Assembly (NCBI RefSeq): GCF_963082655.1
Contig: NC_081552.1
Location: forward strand, 66,285,083-66,349,082
DNA length: 64,000 bases
DNA from: Stomoxys calcitrans
Lineage: Eukaryota > Arthropoda > Insecta > Diptera > Muscidae
Direction of reading: 5' to 3'
Each line of letters begins with the position of its first letter. Within the stretch, counting starts at the first letter, position 1. The position numbers and the translations under genes are program-made. This document shows positions 21,910-33,904 of this stretch, piece after piece. A model generated the notes under the pieces. That model worked only from the letters and a program-made list of their open reading frames with translations. It was not told the origin of the DNA and ran no database searches.

Positions 21910-23754
21910 CTAGCTGACCCGGTCCGCTGCGCCTTCTTGTACTTTGTATGGAACAAAAGTTTCCTTCGAATATTTATTTTCGATTGACAAACAGTTTAGC
22001 AATATAAGTGCCTTCATTTGAATCCCTTTTGATCTTTATTGGTCTACGAATTTAAGTTCGGATGTAAGGTGTACTCCATTCATAAAATACTTTATTTCAG
22101 CCAGATATGATGTCTCATTTAGGGGTGTTTTCGGGGGTGAGGTGGTTCCACAGATACTTGGCCCTGAAAAAATATGAGCAACATGCTCTTCTCTCAAATA
22201 CCATTTATTTAAAACACATATTGCCATTGGTTTTGAGGGGAGTTTACAAGATGAGGCGTCCCCAAAGCACATGGTCCCAAAATTGGTTATCAAATTCGTT
22301 TTCTAATCTCACCTTTCATTTAAGCCACATATTGGAATGGTCCAAAAATTTTAACAGTTTGGGGGGATTTTTCGGGAAGAGGTGATGCCCTAAATACATG
22401 GTCCTACATTTGGATATTAAATTCGTATTCTACGCCCAAATACCTCTATTTGAGCCCCATATTGCGATGGTCTGTGAAAAATTGCCGTTTGTGGGGTATT
22501 TTTGGAAAGGGGTAGACCCCCAACAAATTGGTCCCGGAAGTGGGTATCAATTCTTGCTCTACCCCCCAATACCTTCCATTTAAGCCCCACATTGACATGG
22601 TTGGTAAATATGCCTGATTTAGGGGTGTTTTGTGGATTGGAAAATCCCCAAGCCCGGAAAATATATCAGCAACGTGCTTTATTTTCATATATCTATATAT
22701 CATTTATTTGAACCCGACATTGCCATTGGCCTCAAAATTGGATATACAATTCGTTTTCTAATCTCATTTCAACTCTTGATTGGAAAAGTCAGCAAATATG
22801 TCCGGTTTGGGGTATTGGCCATAAAAAATTTAACTATTTTGTTTCACTGTTATGGTGGTGGGACGTCCCCTAAACAGTTGGTCCCAAATATTGATGTCAG
22901 ATTCATGGTCTACTCCCAAAAACCTTTAATTTGAATCCCATATTTCCATAGTCGGCAAACATGACCGGCTTGGGAGTGTTTTAGGTAATGGGCGGCCGCT
23001 CAGTGAGTTGGGCTTGAAAATATATATCGGATTCGTGTTCTACTCTAAAAACCCTCTTATTTGAGCCTCATATTGCAAAAGTCAGCAAATACTTCCTATT
23101 TGGGTGGTATTTTGGGGTTGGGGTATCCCCATAAACACTTTTCCCGAATATTGATATCAGATTCGTGCTTTACTCCCAAAGAACTTTCATTTCAGCCCAA
23201 TATTTATATGGTCGTAAATTTGTCCCCTTTTGGGAATGTTTTTGGAAAAGGCGGCTCCAAAACACTTGGTCCCATATTTGGATATCAGATTCGTATTCTA
23301 CACTCAAATACCTTTTATTTAAGCCACATATTCCCATGATCAGTAAATGAGTCCTGTTTTGGGGGTATTTTGGGAAGGGGTGGACCCGCCGTCCGATTTA
23401 GGGGTGTTTTGGGGCTTGGGGTGGTTCCCCTAACTCTTGGTCCTACGATTGGGTATCAGATACGTTTTCTTATCCTAAATACCTTTCATCTGAGTCCCAT
23501 ATTGTAGTGATTGGTTTTAATATATGTTTGGTAGGTTTTAGGGTGAGCGGCCCCCCTAGGTACCCTATCCGAAATTTGGATACCAAATTTTTATTTGTAG
23601 ATTACTATAAGAGAGTACAAAAAATTTCGCTTAAATCGCAACACCCATCTCCGAGAACTGGCGTTTCTGAAAATTAGGGTAATGGGGAGGGTCCGCCCCC
23701 CTTCAGATAGCAAAAAATTTAGTACCCTATTTTCACCACAAGTACACACCACAA
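21910..23754 (-). mobile_element. Family H Helitron-like element, 3' end intact
   Basis: The minus-strand 3' end is the CTAG at 21910, preceded by a GC-rich stretch read here as CTGACCCGGTCCGCTGCGCC. About twelve ~130-bp units follow with CATTTGAGCCCCATATTGC, GGGGTGTTTTGGGG and GATATCAGATTCGTATTCTA blocks. The 5' side is cut by a family A element after ACCCTATTTTCACCAC. Confidence 0.75.
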
Positions 23755-24779
23755 AACAAGTAAAGGCGTGCTAAGTTCGGCCGGGCCGAATCTTATATAC
23801 CCTCCACCATGGATCGCATTTGTCGAGTTCTTTTCCCGCCATCTCTTCTTGGGCAAAAAAAGGATATTAGAAAAGATTTGCTCTGCTATTAGAGCCATAT
23901 TAATATATGGTCCGGTTTGGACCACAATTAAATTATATTTATGTTGGAGATCTATGTAAAATATCAGCCAATTCGAATAAGAATTACGCTCTTTGTGGGC
24001 TCAAGAAGTAAAATAGAGAGATCGATTTATATCGGAGCTGTATCGGGCTATAGACCGATTCAGACCATAATAAACGCGTATGTTAATGGTCATGGGAGAA
24101 TTCGTCGTACAAAATTTCAGGCAAATCGGATAATAATTGCGACCTCTAGAGGCTCAAGAAGTCAAGATCCCAGATCGGTTTATATGGCAGCTAAATCAGG
24201 TTATGAACCGACTTGTACTTTATTTGACATAGTTGTTGAAAGTAACAATAAAAAACGTCTTGCGAAATTTCAGACAAATCGGATAGGAATTGCGCCCTTT
24301 AGAAGCTCAAGAAGTCAAGTCCGCAGATCTGGAGTTTATGAACCGATTTGAACCATATTTGGCACAGTTGTTGGATATCATAACAAAATACTACGTGCAA
24401 AATTTCATTCCAATCGGATAAGAATTGCGCACTCTAGAGGCTCAAGAAGTCAAGACCCAAGATCGGTTTATATGGCAGCTATATCAAAACATGGACCGAT
24501 ATGGCCCATTTACAATACCAACCGACCTACACCAATAAGAAGTATTTGTGCAAAATTTCAAGCGGCTAGCTTTACTCCTTCAGAAGTTAGCGTGCTTTCG
24601 ACAGACAGACGGAAGGACGGACAGACGGACAGACGGACGGACATGGCTAGATCGACATAAAATGTCACGACGATCAAGAATATATATACTTTATGGGGTC
24701 TCAGACGAATATTTCGAGTAGTTACAAACAGAATGACGAAATTAGTATACCCCCTATCCTATGGTGGAGGGTATAAAAA
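23755..24779 (+). mobile_element. Family A element, full length
   Basis: Both ends present: AACAAGTAAAGGCGTGCTAA with palindrome at the left, hairpin and GTATAAAAA at the right. About four ~153-bp units and a tract CAGACAGACGGAAGGACGG. It runs straight into a second, 5'-less unit at 24780. Confidence 0.85.
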
Positions 24780-24894
24780 GGATAATAGAAAAGATTTCCT
24801 CTGCTTTTAGAGCGATAACACGATATGGTCCGGTACGGACCACAACTCAATTATATGTTGGAGACCTGTGTAAAATGTCGGCCAATTCGAATAA
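24780..24894 (+). mobile_element. 5'-less family A fragment fused to the previous copy
   Basis: Starts at GGATAATAGAAAAGATTTCC, directly after GTATAAAAA, so the first ~110 bp of the element are absent. The same fusion point is seen at 60722 and 62140. It stops after GGCCAATTCGAATAA. Confidence 0.8.
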
Positions 24895-25033
24895 TCGTCG
24901 CTACATTTTATGTCGATCTAGCCATGTCCGTCCGTCCATCCGTCCGTCTGTCTGTCGAAAGCACGCAAACTTCCGAAGGAGTAAAGCTAGCCGCTTGAAA
25001 TTTTGCACAAATACTTCTTATTAGCGTAGGTCG
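24895..25033 (-). mobile_element. Family A 3' region fragment, inverted
   Basis: Plus strand reads GATCTAGCCATGTCCGTCCG, then AAAGCACGCAAACTTCCG, GTAAAGCTAGCCGCTTG and ATTAGCGTAGGTC. This is the GACG tract and leader of family A on the minus strand, joined at one end to a plus-strand copy and at the other to a LINE fragment. Confidence 0.8.
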
Positions 25034-25492
25034 TCTCAAAGCCGCAGTGGCTGCCTCACACATAATCTGTATGTCAATGGGTCGGTTATCTAAAGTTGTC
25101 TCCAGTGCCCTAGTGGGCGTGGTCCTCATCGCTCCGCCTGTGCCAGGACAACCTGTTCTCTGAACCTGTTGTATGGTCTTTATGTTGCACTTTTTCTCCA
25201 TCGCAGTCCACCGAACAACTGAGTCTTAAGTATGTTTTGGTCTAATCACGCTCATGTAGAGCCAGTGGACTATCCTCGGATTCAGTACGCTCTTTAATGT
25301 GACACTTCCAATTCAGTTTCCTGTTCAAGATCACACCTTAGTATCTGACCTTGTCAGTTATCGAAATCGTCTTATTGAGAAAACGTGGTGCGTTAAATTG
25401 GCCCACCTTCGTCTTCCTCGTGAACGGACATATTTCAGCCTTCTCTGGGTTAACATTGAGACCTCTGGCTCTAGTCAAGTCACCTTCCATTA
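25034..25492 (-). pseudogene. LINE reverse-transcriptase thumb fragment
   Basis: Minus-strand coding remnant. In order it reads TRARGLNVNPEKAEICPFT, then FNAPRFLNKTISITDKVRY (expected to continue LGVILxxKLNWK), and, after frameshifts, MEKKCNIKTIQQVQRTGC and ETTLDNRPIDIQIMCEAATA. This order matches the segment between the reverse-transcriptase palm and the RNase H of R1/LOA/Jockey-type LINEs, so it complements what the 5406-7645 copy has lost. Both borders coincide with family A or A-like sequence and no LINE ends are present. Non-functional. Confidence 0.75.
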
Positions 25493-25495
25493 TAT

Positions 25496-26005
25496 AACAA
25501 GTAAACGCGTGATAAGTTTGGCCAGGCCGAATCTTGGGAACCCACCACAATGGATTCTACTAAAAATGTATACAAAATAAATTTAGTTGAAGTGTATAAC
25601 TTTATTCTGCATACCAAACTTCCAACGAAAATGAAAGCTCTAAGAACCGAGCAAGGATGATCGAGAGACCGGTTTATATGGGAGCTATTTCAGGTTATAG
25701 ACCGATTTGAACCGTACTTGGCACAGTTGTTGAAAGTCATAACAGAACACCACATGCAAAATTTTAACCAAATCGGACAAAATACGGCTGAAGAAATCAA
25801 ATCGGGGGATCGGTGTATATGGGAGCGATATCTAAATCGGAACTGTTATGGCCCATTTGCAGTCGCCAACGACCTACATCGATATTGATTATCTGTGTAA
25901 AATTTCAAGTGGCTAGCTCTACGCGTTCGACCTCAATCGTGATTTCGACAGACATAAATACTTTATGGGGTCTTTGACGAATATTTGGAGGTATTACAAG
26001 AATGC
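25496..26005 (+). mobile_element. Diverged family A-like element
   Basis: Begins AACAAGTAAACGCGTGATAA with palindrome TTGGCCAGGCCGAA and CCCACCACAATGGATTC. It contains only about two diverged units and ends around GACATAAATACTTTATGGGG without a GACG tract or 3' hairpin. A third subfamily, related to 31734-32330. Confidence 0.65.
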
Positions 26006-26328
26006 CTAGATTAAAATAAAATTGTTGCGCTTTATTTGTTTGTTCTGCATAGACTCAAATACGGATGATCCGATTACCCCGAAATTTTCAAAATTTTAAT
26101 GAGATTCCATTGCAGGATATTGTATGAATCAAGTCGTCTGGAAGAGCCGTGTTCAAATTCAGATGTGCTCTTTTACTACCGACTTTAGCTGGAATGGTTG
26201 TAAAGCCCCGTGATCCATTTGACATCTCCCGCTGATGATTTTTCTTGGTCGAAAATGAAATTGCGATACGGGAAACCAGTCAAATGCTTCTACCAATAAC
26301 ACACTTTTGCTGACTTTGAAATGTTTAT
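26006..26328. other. Unassigned, possible Helitron 5' remnant
   Basis: TTTATTTGTTTGTTCTGCATAGACTC followed by GATTACCCCGAAATTTTC at 26030-26090 resembles the family H 5' region. The rest to 26328 shows nothing recognisable. Confidence 0.4.
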
Positions 26329-27715
26329 TTTTTATACCCACCACCGACGGATGGGGGTATATTCATTTTGTCATTCCGTTTGCAACACATCGAAATATCC
26401 ATTTCCGACCCTATAAAGTATATATATTCTTGATCAGCGTAAAAATCTAAGACGATCTAGACATATCCGTCCGTCTGTCTATTGAAATCACGTTACAGTT
26501 TTCAAAAAAAGAGATATTGAGCTGAAATTTTGCACAGGTTCTTTTTTTGTCCATAAGCAGGTTAAGTTCGAAGATGGGCTATATCGGACCATATCATGAT
26601 ATAGCCCCCATATAGATCGATCGGCCGATTTAGGGTCTTAGGCCAATAAAAACCACATTTATTATCCGATTTTGCTAAGATTTGAGACAGTGAGTTGTGT
26701 TAGGCTCTTCGACATCCTCCGACAATTTGGCCCAGATCGGTCCAGATTTGGATATAGCTGCCATATAGAACGATCCTCCAATTTAGGGTCTTAGGCCCAT
26801 TAAAGCCACATTTATTATCCGATTTTGCAGAAATTCGGGACAGTGAGTTTTGTTAGGCCCTTCAACATCCTCCGTCAATTTGGCCCAGATCGGTCTAGAT
26901 TTGGATATAGCTGCCATATAGAACGATCCTCCAATTTAGGGTCATAGGCCCATAAAAGCCACATTTAATATCGGATTTTGTTGAAATTCGGTACAGTGAG
27001 TTGTGTTAGGCCCTTCGACATCCTCCGTCAATTTGGCTCAGATCGGTTCAGATTTGGATGTAGCAGTCATATAGACCGATTCTCCAATTTAGGGTCTTAG
27101 GCCCGTAAAAGCCACATTTATTATCCGATTTTGAGAAAATTTGGGACAGTGAGTTGTATTAGGCCCTTCAACATCCTCCGTCAATTTGACTCAGATCGGT
27201 CCAGATTTGGATATAGCTGCCATATAGACCGATCTCTCGGTTTTAGGTTTTGGGGCCATAAAAAGCGCATTTATTGTCCGATGTTGCCGAAATTTGGGAC
27301 AAATAGTTAAGTTAAGCCCCTCCACATATTTTTGCAATTTGGTCTAGATCGATTAAGATTTGCATATAGCTGCCATATAAACCGATCTCTCGATATAAAG
27401 TCTGGGCCCCATAAAAGGCGCATTTTTAATCCGATTGCACTGAAATGTTATGTTATGCTTTTCGACATCCGTGTGGTATATAGTCCAGATCGGTTTATTT
27501 TTAGATATAACTACTAAAAAGACCAATATTTTGTTATATACAATTGAACAATAACTTTTACCTATTTGTATCTGGTCCAAATCGGAATATAGCTGCTATG
27601 GGGCATAAGGTATGAATTTTGCTCCGGATTTTGAGGAAAGGTGTTTCACATATATATCCGAGGTGGTGGGTATCCAAAGTTCGGCCCGGCCGAACTTAAC
27701 GCCTTTTTATTTGTT
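26329..27715 (-). mobile_element. Family B element, full length
   Basis: The plus strand starts with the 3' end (TTTATACCCACCACCGACGG), then the core AAGTATATATATTCTTGATC and a short GTCCGTCCGTCTG tract. About six ~153-bp units follow, then ATATATCCGAGGTGGTGGGT, the palindrome TTCGGCCCGGCCGAA and TTTTTATTTGTT. Confidence 0.85.
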
Positions 27716-27918
27716 TTAGAATACTTTTCTTTGAATAGAAAGCATTGCAGGACAATATCCTGCAATGAAATCACAATAAAATTTTATGACCAAAAAATAA
27801 GAAAGAAAGTGCTAACAGACATTTTCACATATTGTGTAGGTTGGTCTGGAAGGAAGCATAGGATATATAATTTTTCGATATCGGATGGGGGGCGGAGTAG
27901 GGTTTGAATTTCATATTA
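27716..27918 (+). other. Unassigned, partly Helitron-like
   Basis: 27830-27905 (TAGGTTGGTCTGGAAGGAAG, then ATATAATTTTTCGATATCGG) resembles family H 5' internal sequence at 52240-52280. The first half is unassigned. Confidence 0.45.
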
Positions 27919-29067
27919 AACAAGTAAAAGCGTGCAAAGTTCGGCCGGGCCGAATCTTATATACCCTCCACCATGGGTCGAATTTGTCGAGTTCTTTCCC
28001 CGGCATCTCTTCTTAGGCAAAAAAGGATATAAGAAAAGATTTCCCCTGCTATTTGAGTGATATCAAGATATGGTCTGGCATGGACAACAATTAAATTATA
28101 TGTTGGAGACCTGTGTAAAATGTTAGCTAATTCGAATAAGAATTGTGCCCTTTGGGGGCTTAAGAAGAAAAGTAGAGAGATCGATTTATATGGGAGCTGT
28201 ATCGGGTTATAGACCGATTCAGACCATAATTAATACGTATGTTGATGGTCATAAGAGGATCCGTCGCACAAAATTTCAGGCAAATCGGATAATAATTGCG
28301 ACCTCTAGAGGCTCAAGAAGTCAAGATCCCAAATCGGTTTATATGGCAGCTATATCAGGTTATGAACCGATTTCAACCACACATGGCACAGTTGTTGGAT
28401 ATCATAATAAAATACTTCATGCAAATATTCATTCAAATCGGATAGGAATTGCGCTCCCTAGAGGCTCAAGAAGTCAAGACGCAAGTTCGGTTTATATGGC
28501 AGCTATATCAGGTTATGAACCGATTTGAACCATACTTGGCACAGTTGTTGGAAATCATAACAAAATACGTCGTGTGAAATTTTATTCCAATCGGATAAGA
28601 ATTGCGCACTCTACATGCTCAGGAAGTCAAGACCCAAGACCGGTTTATATGGCAGCTATATCAGGTTATAAACCGATTTGAACCATACTTGGCACAGTTG
28701 TTGGATATCATAACAAAACATGTCATGCAAAATTTCATCCCAATCGGATAAGAATTTCGCACTCTAGAGGCTCAAGAAGTCAAAACCCAAGATCGGTTTA
28801 TATGACAGCTATATCAAAACATGGACCGATATGGCCCATTTACAATACCAACCGACCTACTCTAATAAGAAGTATTTTCGCAAAATTTCAAGCGGCTAGC
28901 TTTACTCCTTCGGAAGTTAGCGTGCTTTCGACAGACAGACGGACGGACGGACAGACGAAGATCAAGAATATATATACTTTATGGGGTCTCAGACGAATAT
29001 TTCGAGTAATTACAATCAGAATGACGAAATTAGTATACCCCCCATCCTATGGTGGAGGGTATAAAAA
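27919..29067 (+). mobile_element. Family A element, full length
   Basis: AACAAGTAAAAGCGTGCAAA with palindrome at the left, five ~153-bp units, then a tract GACAGACGGACGGACGGAC. The conserved ATGGCTAGATCGACATAAAA segment next to the tract is deleted. Ends TGGTGGAGGGTATAAAAA. Confidence 0.85.
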
Positions 29068-29489
29068 TAGGTCCAAGTAACTGAGGGGCTGCCCAACCCC
29101 AAAACACCCTAAAATAGGTTTATTGGACGACCGTGATGATATGTGACTCAAAGGTTTTCGGGAATACATTACGAATATAATCAGAATAAGGAATAGGTTT
29201 TATAATTTGTTCATATCGGAATCGGGTGGAAATAGATTGATTTTCGAGAAATCGATGTTCATTTTCGGAACAAAGACCTTCGGGTCCACTCCACTCTAAA
29301 AACAACTTATTTACCGATCATGCCACTATGGGTCTCATGTGAAACGTTCTTAAAAGTAGAGCACGAATCTTATATTTATTTTAATGGCTATGTAACCACC
29401 CCAGAAATACCCCCTAAACCGGAAATATTTACCAATATAGTAAAATAGGACTCAAAAGAAAGTCATGTGGGAGTAGAGTGAAAATTTAC
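29068..29489 (+). mobile_element. Family H Helitron-like internal fragment
   Basis: Contains GGGGCTGCCCAACCCCAAAA, ACACCCTAAAATAGG, CGAATATAATCAGAATAAGG and similar family H blocks, degraded and without ends. Confidence 0.55.
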
Positions 29490-29680
29490 CCAGGAACCGA
29501 GCAGTGGCAAATTTCAAACACGCCAATGAATGCTTTCCAATTCAAGTTGAATTTATCAATGATAAGGGAACTTTTTTTATTGCTGAGTCCGAACGGCGTG
29601 TCGCAGTGCGACACCTCTTTGGGAAGAATTTTATACATGACCATTGCATGGCATCCGAAATATTCTAGCATACTAATGCG
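29490..29680 (-). mobile_element. SINE (family S) body fragment
   Basis: Minus-strand copy of the family S body: CCAATTCAAGTTGAATTTAT, ATCAATGATAAGGGAACTT, GTGTCGCAGTGCGACACCTC and CATGACCATTGCATGGCAT. The tRNA-related head is missing. Confidence 0.7.
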
Positions 29681-29895
29681 CATTTTGAATGGTCAATAAG
29701 TATGCATGAAACTATCATTTAATGTAAAGTAATATTCACTAAAAATATTACATATTAATATGGTTTTAATATACTTTAGTGCAGTAATCTATTACATGGG
29801 GTATGCATGAAACATGGCTTCAAAGTATGATAGAGACGAATTTGTATTGCATCCATATTGCTTCTGATCAATATGGATGCATACTGTCGCAATCA
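29681..29895. other. Unassigned AT-rich DNA
   Basis: Nothing recognised. The motif ATGCATGAAAC occurs twice (near 29702 and 29804). Confidence 0.4.
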
Positions 29896-30104
29896 CGATA
29901 GCGGTCGAACGTGTAAAGCTAGCCGCTAGAAATTTTCCACAGTTTCTTAACATTTATGTAAGTCGTTGGGGATTGCAAATAGGTCATATCGGTTCAGATT
30001 TGGATATAGCTCCCATATAAACCGATCTCCCGATTTAATTTCCTGAGCCCCTGGAAGCCGCAATTTTTGTCCGATTTGGCTGAAATTTTGCACGCTGTGT
30101 TCTT
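29896..30104 (-). mobile_element. Old family A-like 3' fragment
   Basis: Contains AAAGCTAGCCGCTAGAAATT and GCAAATAGGTCATATCGG, the leader region of family A/E elements on the minus strand, followed by about one unit. It is cut by the family B end at 30105. Confidence 0.65.
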
Positions 30105-31733
30105 TTTATATCCACCACCGAAGGATGGGGTTATATTCATTTTGTCATTCCATTTGCAACACATCGAAATATCCATTTCCGACCCTATAAGGTATATATA
30201 TTCTTGATCAGCGTAAAAATCTAAGACGATCTAAACTTGTCCGTCCGTCTGTCTCTTGAAATCACGCTACAGTCTTTAAAAATAGAAATATTGAGCTAAA
30301 ACTTTTCACATATTCTTTTTTTGTCTATAAGCAGATTAAGTTCGAAGATGGGCTATATTGGACTATATCTTGATATAGCCCCCATATAGACCGATCCGCC
30401 GATTTAGGGTCTTAGGCCCATAAAAGCCACATTTATTATCCGATTTTGCTGAAATTTGGGACAGTGAGTTGTGCCAGGCCTTTCGACAACCTTCGTCAAT
30501 TTGGCTCAGATCGGTCCAGATTTGGATATAGCTGCCATATAGACCGAACCTCCAATTTAGGATCTAAGGCCAATAAAAGCCACATTTATTATCCGATTTC
30601 GCTGAAATTTGGGACAGGGATTTGTGTTAGGCCCTTCGACTTCCTTCGTTAATTTGGACCAGATCGGTTCAGATTTGGATATAGCTGCCATATAGACCGA
30701 TCCTCCGATTTAGGGTCTTAGGCCCACAAAAGCCATATTTATTATCCGATTTTGCTGAAATTTGGGACAGTGAATTCTGTTAGGTCCGTCGATATCCTTC
30801 GTCAATTTGGCCCAGATCGGTTCAGATTTGGATATAGCTGCCATATAGACCGATCCTCCGATTTAGGGTCTTAAGCCCATAAAAGCCACATTTATTATCC
30901 GATTTTGCTGAAGTTTGGGACAGTGAGTTGTCTTAGGCCCTTCGACATCTGTCTTCAATTTGGCCCAGATCGGTTCAGATTTAGATGTAGCTGCCATATA
31001 GACCGATTTCCTGATTTAAGGTTTTGGGCCCATAAAATGCTCATTTATTGTCCGATGTCTCTGAAATTCGGGAAAGTGAATTAAATTAAGCCCATAGACA
31101 TACTTTTGCAATATCGCACAGATCGGTCCAGATTTGGATATAGCTGCCATATAGACCGATATCTAGGTTTTAGGTTTTGGGGCCATAAAAAACGCATTTA
31201 TTGTCTGATGTCGCTGAAATTTGAGACAGTGATTTAGTTAGGCCCTTCGACGTCCTTCTTCAATTTTGCCCAGATCGGTCTAGATTTGAATATAGCTGCC
31301 ATATAGACCGATCTCTCGAGGTTTTGGGCCCATAAAAGAGGCATTTATTGTCCGATTTCTCTTAAATTTGGGACAGTGCTTTAAGTTAGGCTCTTCAACA
31401 TTTTTATGCAACTTGGCTCAAATCGGTCCAGCTGCCATGTAGACCGATATCTCGATTTAAAGTCTTAGCCCCATAAAATTCTCATTTATAATCCGATATC
31501 ACTGAAATTTGACAAAGTCTTATGTTAGGCTTTTCGACATCCGTGTCGTATATGGTTCAGATCGGTTTATTTTTAGATATATCTACTGTACTTATTAGTA
31601 TTTGGTCCAAATCGGAACATATTTTAATACAACTGATATGGGACATTAGTTATGAATTTTTCACCGAATTTTGATGAAAGCCGGTTTACATATATAACCG
31701 AGGTGGTGGGTATCCAAAGTTCCTTTTTTCTTA
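30105..31733 (-). mobile_element. Family B element, long, 5' terminus lost
   Basis: Starts TTTTTATATCCACCACCGAAGG (3' end), with core and GTCCGTCCGTCTGTC tract, then about eight ~153-bp units. It ends at AACCGAGGTGGTGGGTATCC without the palindrome. One unit near 31425 has lost part of its ATTTGGATATAGCT block. Confidence 0.85.
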
Positions 31734-32330
31734 TTTGACTTCAAATAACTGTTTCAAGTACGGTTTGAATCGATCTATAACCTGATATAGCTCCCATATA
31801 AACCGATAGGCTGATGTGACTTCTTGAGCCCCTGGAAGCCACAACTTATGGCTTCAACAATTATGCCAAGTACGGTCCACAGTAGAAGTTATTGGGTAGT
31901 ACTTATAATAGCCCCTCTTATGGGCTCAAGAAGCGTAATTGGGAGATCAGTTTAAAACCCGCAATTTTTGTCCAATTTAGCTACAATTTTGCACACAGTG
32001 TTTTGTTATGACTTCCAACAACTGTTCCAAGTACGTTTCAAATCGGTCTATAACCTAATATAGCTCCCAGGTAAACCGATCCCCCGATTTGACTTTTTCA
32101 GCCCTCACTAGCCGCAATTGTTGTCCGATTTGGCTGAAATTTTCCACAAGGTGTTCTGTGATGACTTCCAACTACTGTGCCAAGCCTTAATATTTGCTGG
32201 TTTTGCAGAGTTTGGTATGTAGAATAAAATTATGTTGAAGGGCATAATTGGCTTCAGTTTGAAAATATTTGTAGCAGAATCCATGGTGATGGGTTCCAAA
32301 GATTCGGCATGGCCTAGCACGCTTTTAATA
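31734..32330 (-). mobile_element. Diverged family A-like element, 5' portion
   Basis: Units carry CTGATATAGCTCCCATATAAACC and CTTCTTGAGCCCCTGGAAGCC. The 5' end survives as GATGGGTTCCAAAGATTCGGCATGGCC and CTAGCACGCTTTTAATAG, with the palindrome badly decayed. Same subfamily as 25496-26005. Confidence 0.65.
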
Positions 32331-32423
32331 GTTTTTTCTTTTGTTGTGGTTTTATATTTTTTAACGCAGTATTCTTAAAAGATTTTCGAGACTTAATTCA
32401 AATTTGAATAATTTTATTTCATT

Positions 32424-32592
32424 TATTATACCCACCAGCATAGGATTGGGGTATACTAATCTAGTCATGCTGTTTGTAACATAACTGCGCCAAGTATGGT
32501 CCAATTCGGTTTAGCTGCCATATTTTAGCAGAACCCATGGTGCTGGGTTTCCACGATTCGGCCCGGCCGAACTTGGCACGATTTTAATTGTT
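32424..32592 (-). mobile_element. Minimal ~170-bp family A-like derivative (both ends only)
   Basis: The plus strand reads TTATTATACCCACCAGCATA (3' hairpin), GGGGTATACTAATCTAGTCA, then immediately unit remnants, then the palindrome TTCGGCCCGGCCGAA and TTTTAATTGTT. The TA core, the GACG tract and all but about one unit are missing. Confidence 0.7.
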
Positions 32593-32689
32593 TTTTTTTT
32601 TTTTTTTAATTAATTACTTTAAAACGCAATCTTAGACTGAGTTTTATAAGTTATTGACAATTTATTTTTAATTACCCACTGCAAATAAA

Positions 32690-33712
32690 AAATGTGCTGA
32701 GTTCGGCCGGGCCGAATCTTATATTCCCTCCACCATTGATCGCATTTGTCGAGTTCTATGCGCTGTATCTCTATTTAGGCAAACAAAGAACAATGAATAA
32801 GAACTGTTATGCTATTGGAGCTATACCAAGTTATGGTCCGATTCGGACCATAAATGAATGCTGATCATTGAAGATGTCATTGTGTAATATTTCAGTCCAT
32901 ATAGACGGGAAATCTGTTTTTATGGAAGCTGTTTCAAGCTATTGATCGATTCAGACCATCCGAATCGGACCATAAATGAATGCTGATCATTGAAGATGTC
33001 ATTGTGTAATATTTCAGTCCATATAGACGGGAAATCTGTTTTTATGGAAGCTGTTTCAAGCTATTGATCGATTCAGACCATATTAGACACGTATGTTGAA
33101 GGTCATGAGAGAAGCCGTTGTACAAAATTTCAGCCAAATCGGATGAGAATTGCACCCTCTAGAGACTCAAGAAGTCAAGACATAAGATCGGTTTATACGG
33201 CAGCTATATCAGGTTATGTACCGATCTGCGCCATACTTAGCACAGATGTTGGAAGTGATAACAAAACACCTCGTGCAAAATTTCATCCAAATTGGATGAG
33301 AATTGCGCCCTCCAGCGGCTCAAGAAATCAAGATCCTAGATCGGTTTATATGACAGCTATACCAGATTATGAAACGATTTGAATCGTACTTAATACGGTT
33401 ATTGGAAGTGATACCAAAACACTACGTGCGAAATTTCCGTCAAATCGGACGAGAATTGCGCCCTCTAGAGGCTTAACAAGTCGAGACCCAAGATCGGTTT
33501 ATATGGCAGCTATATCAAAACAGTTGTTGGAAGTGATACCAAAACACCACGTGGAAATTTTCAGTCAAATCGGACGAGAATTGCGCCCTCTAGAGGCTAA
33601 AGAAGTCAAGACCCAAAATCGGTTTATATGGCAGCTATATCAAAACATGGACCGATTTGGCCCATTTACAATCCCATCCGTCCTACACGATCAAGCATTA
33701 AGAATGGATAAC
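32690..33712 (+). mobile_element. Family A subfamily element, 5' and middle
   Basis: Starts at AAAAAATGTGCTGAG with an intact palindrome and CTATGCGCTGTATCTCTATT. It is the subfamily of 3437-5405. Contains a 122-bp tandem duplication (32843-32964 and from 32965) and five or more units. It stops before the GACG tract after CCCATTTACAATCCCATCC. Confidence 0.8.
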
Positions 33713-33861
33713 CACCGCTTTTAAGTTTATCCGATGATCTCGCCAGGATATGAACGCAGGCGTTCAGCGTCATAGGCGGATATAGGCTTCAGTGTCACGA
33801 ATTCGATATCCACATTCAGGGCGAAGTGTCCCCACCTTAAAAAGATCCTTACCCCTTAGAA
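33713..33861 (-). mobile_element. SINE (family S) head fragment
   Basis: Minus strand carries the SINE head: AAGGTGGGGACACTTCGCCC, ATATCGAATTCGTGACACTG, a tRNA-like stretch ending ATATCCTGGCGAGATCATCGG, and TTAAAAGCGGTGGTTATCC. The body is absent. Confidence 0.65.
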
Positions 33862-33904
33862 TAGATTTAAATAATGCGCAGCGCAGCGGGACCGTTTCGG
33901 CTAG
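33862..33904 (+). mobile_element. Family H Helitron 3' terminus
   Basis: GCGCAGCGCAGCGGGACCG followed by CTAG at 33901-33904, matching the 3' ends at 43944, 51761 and 59555. Flanked by an 18-bp direct repeat (33844-33861 and 33951-33968). Confidence 0.55.

Noticed and set aside
20641..23754. Possible CRISPR-like array because of ~130-bp periodicity
   Set aside because: Units are long, diverged and contiguous without short identical repeats or unique spacers. This is Helitron interior in eukaryotic DNA.
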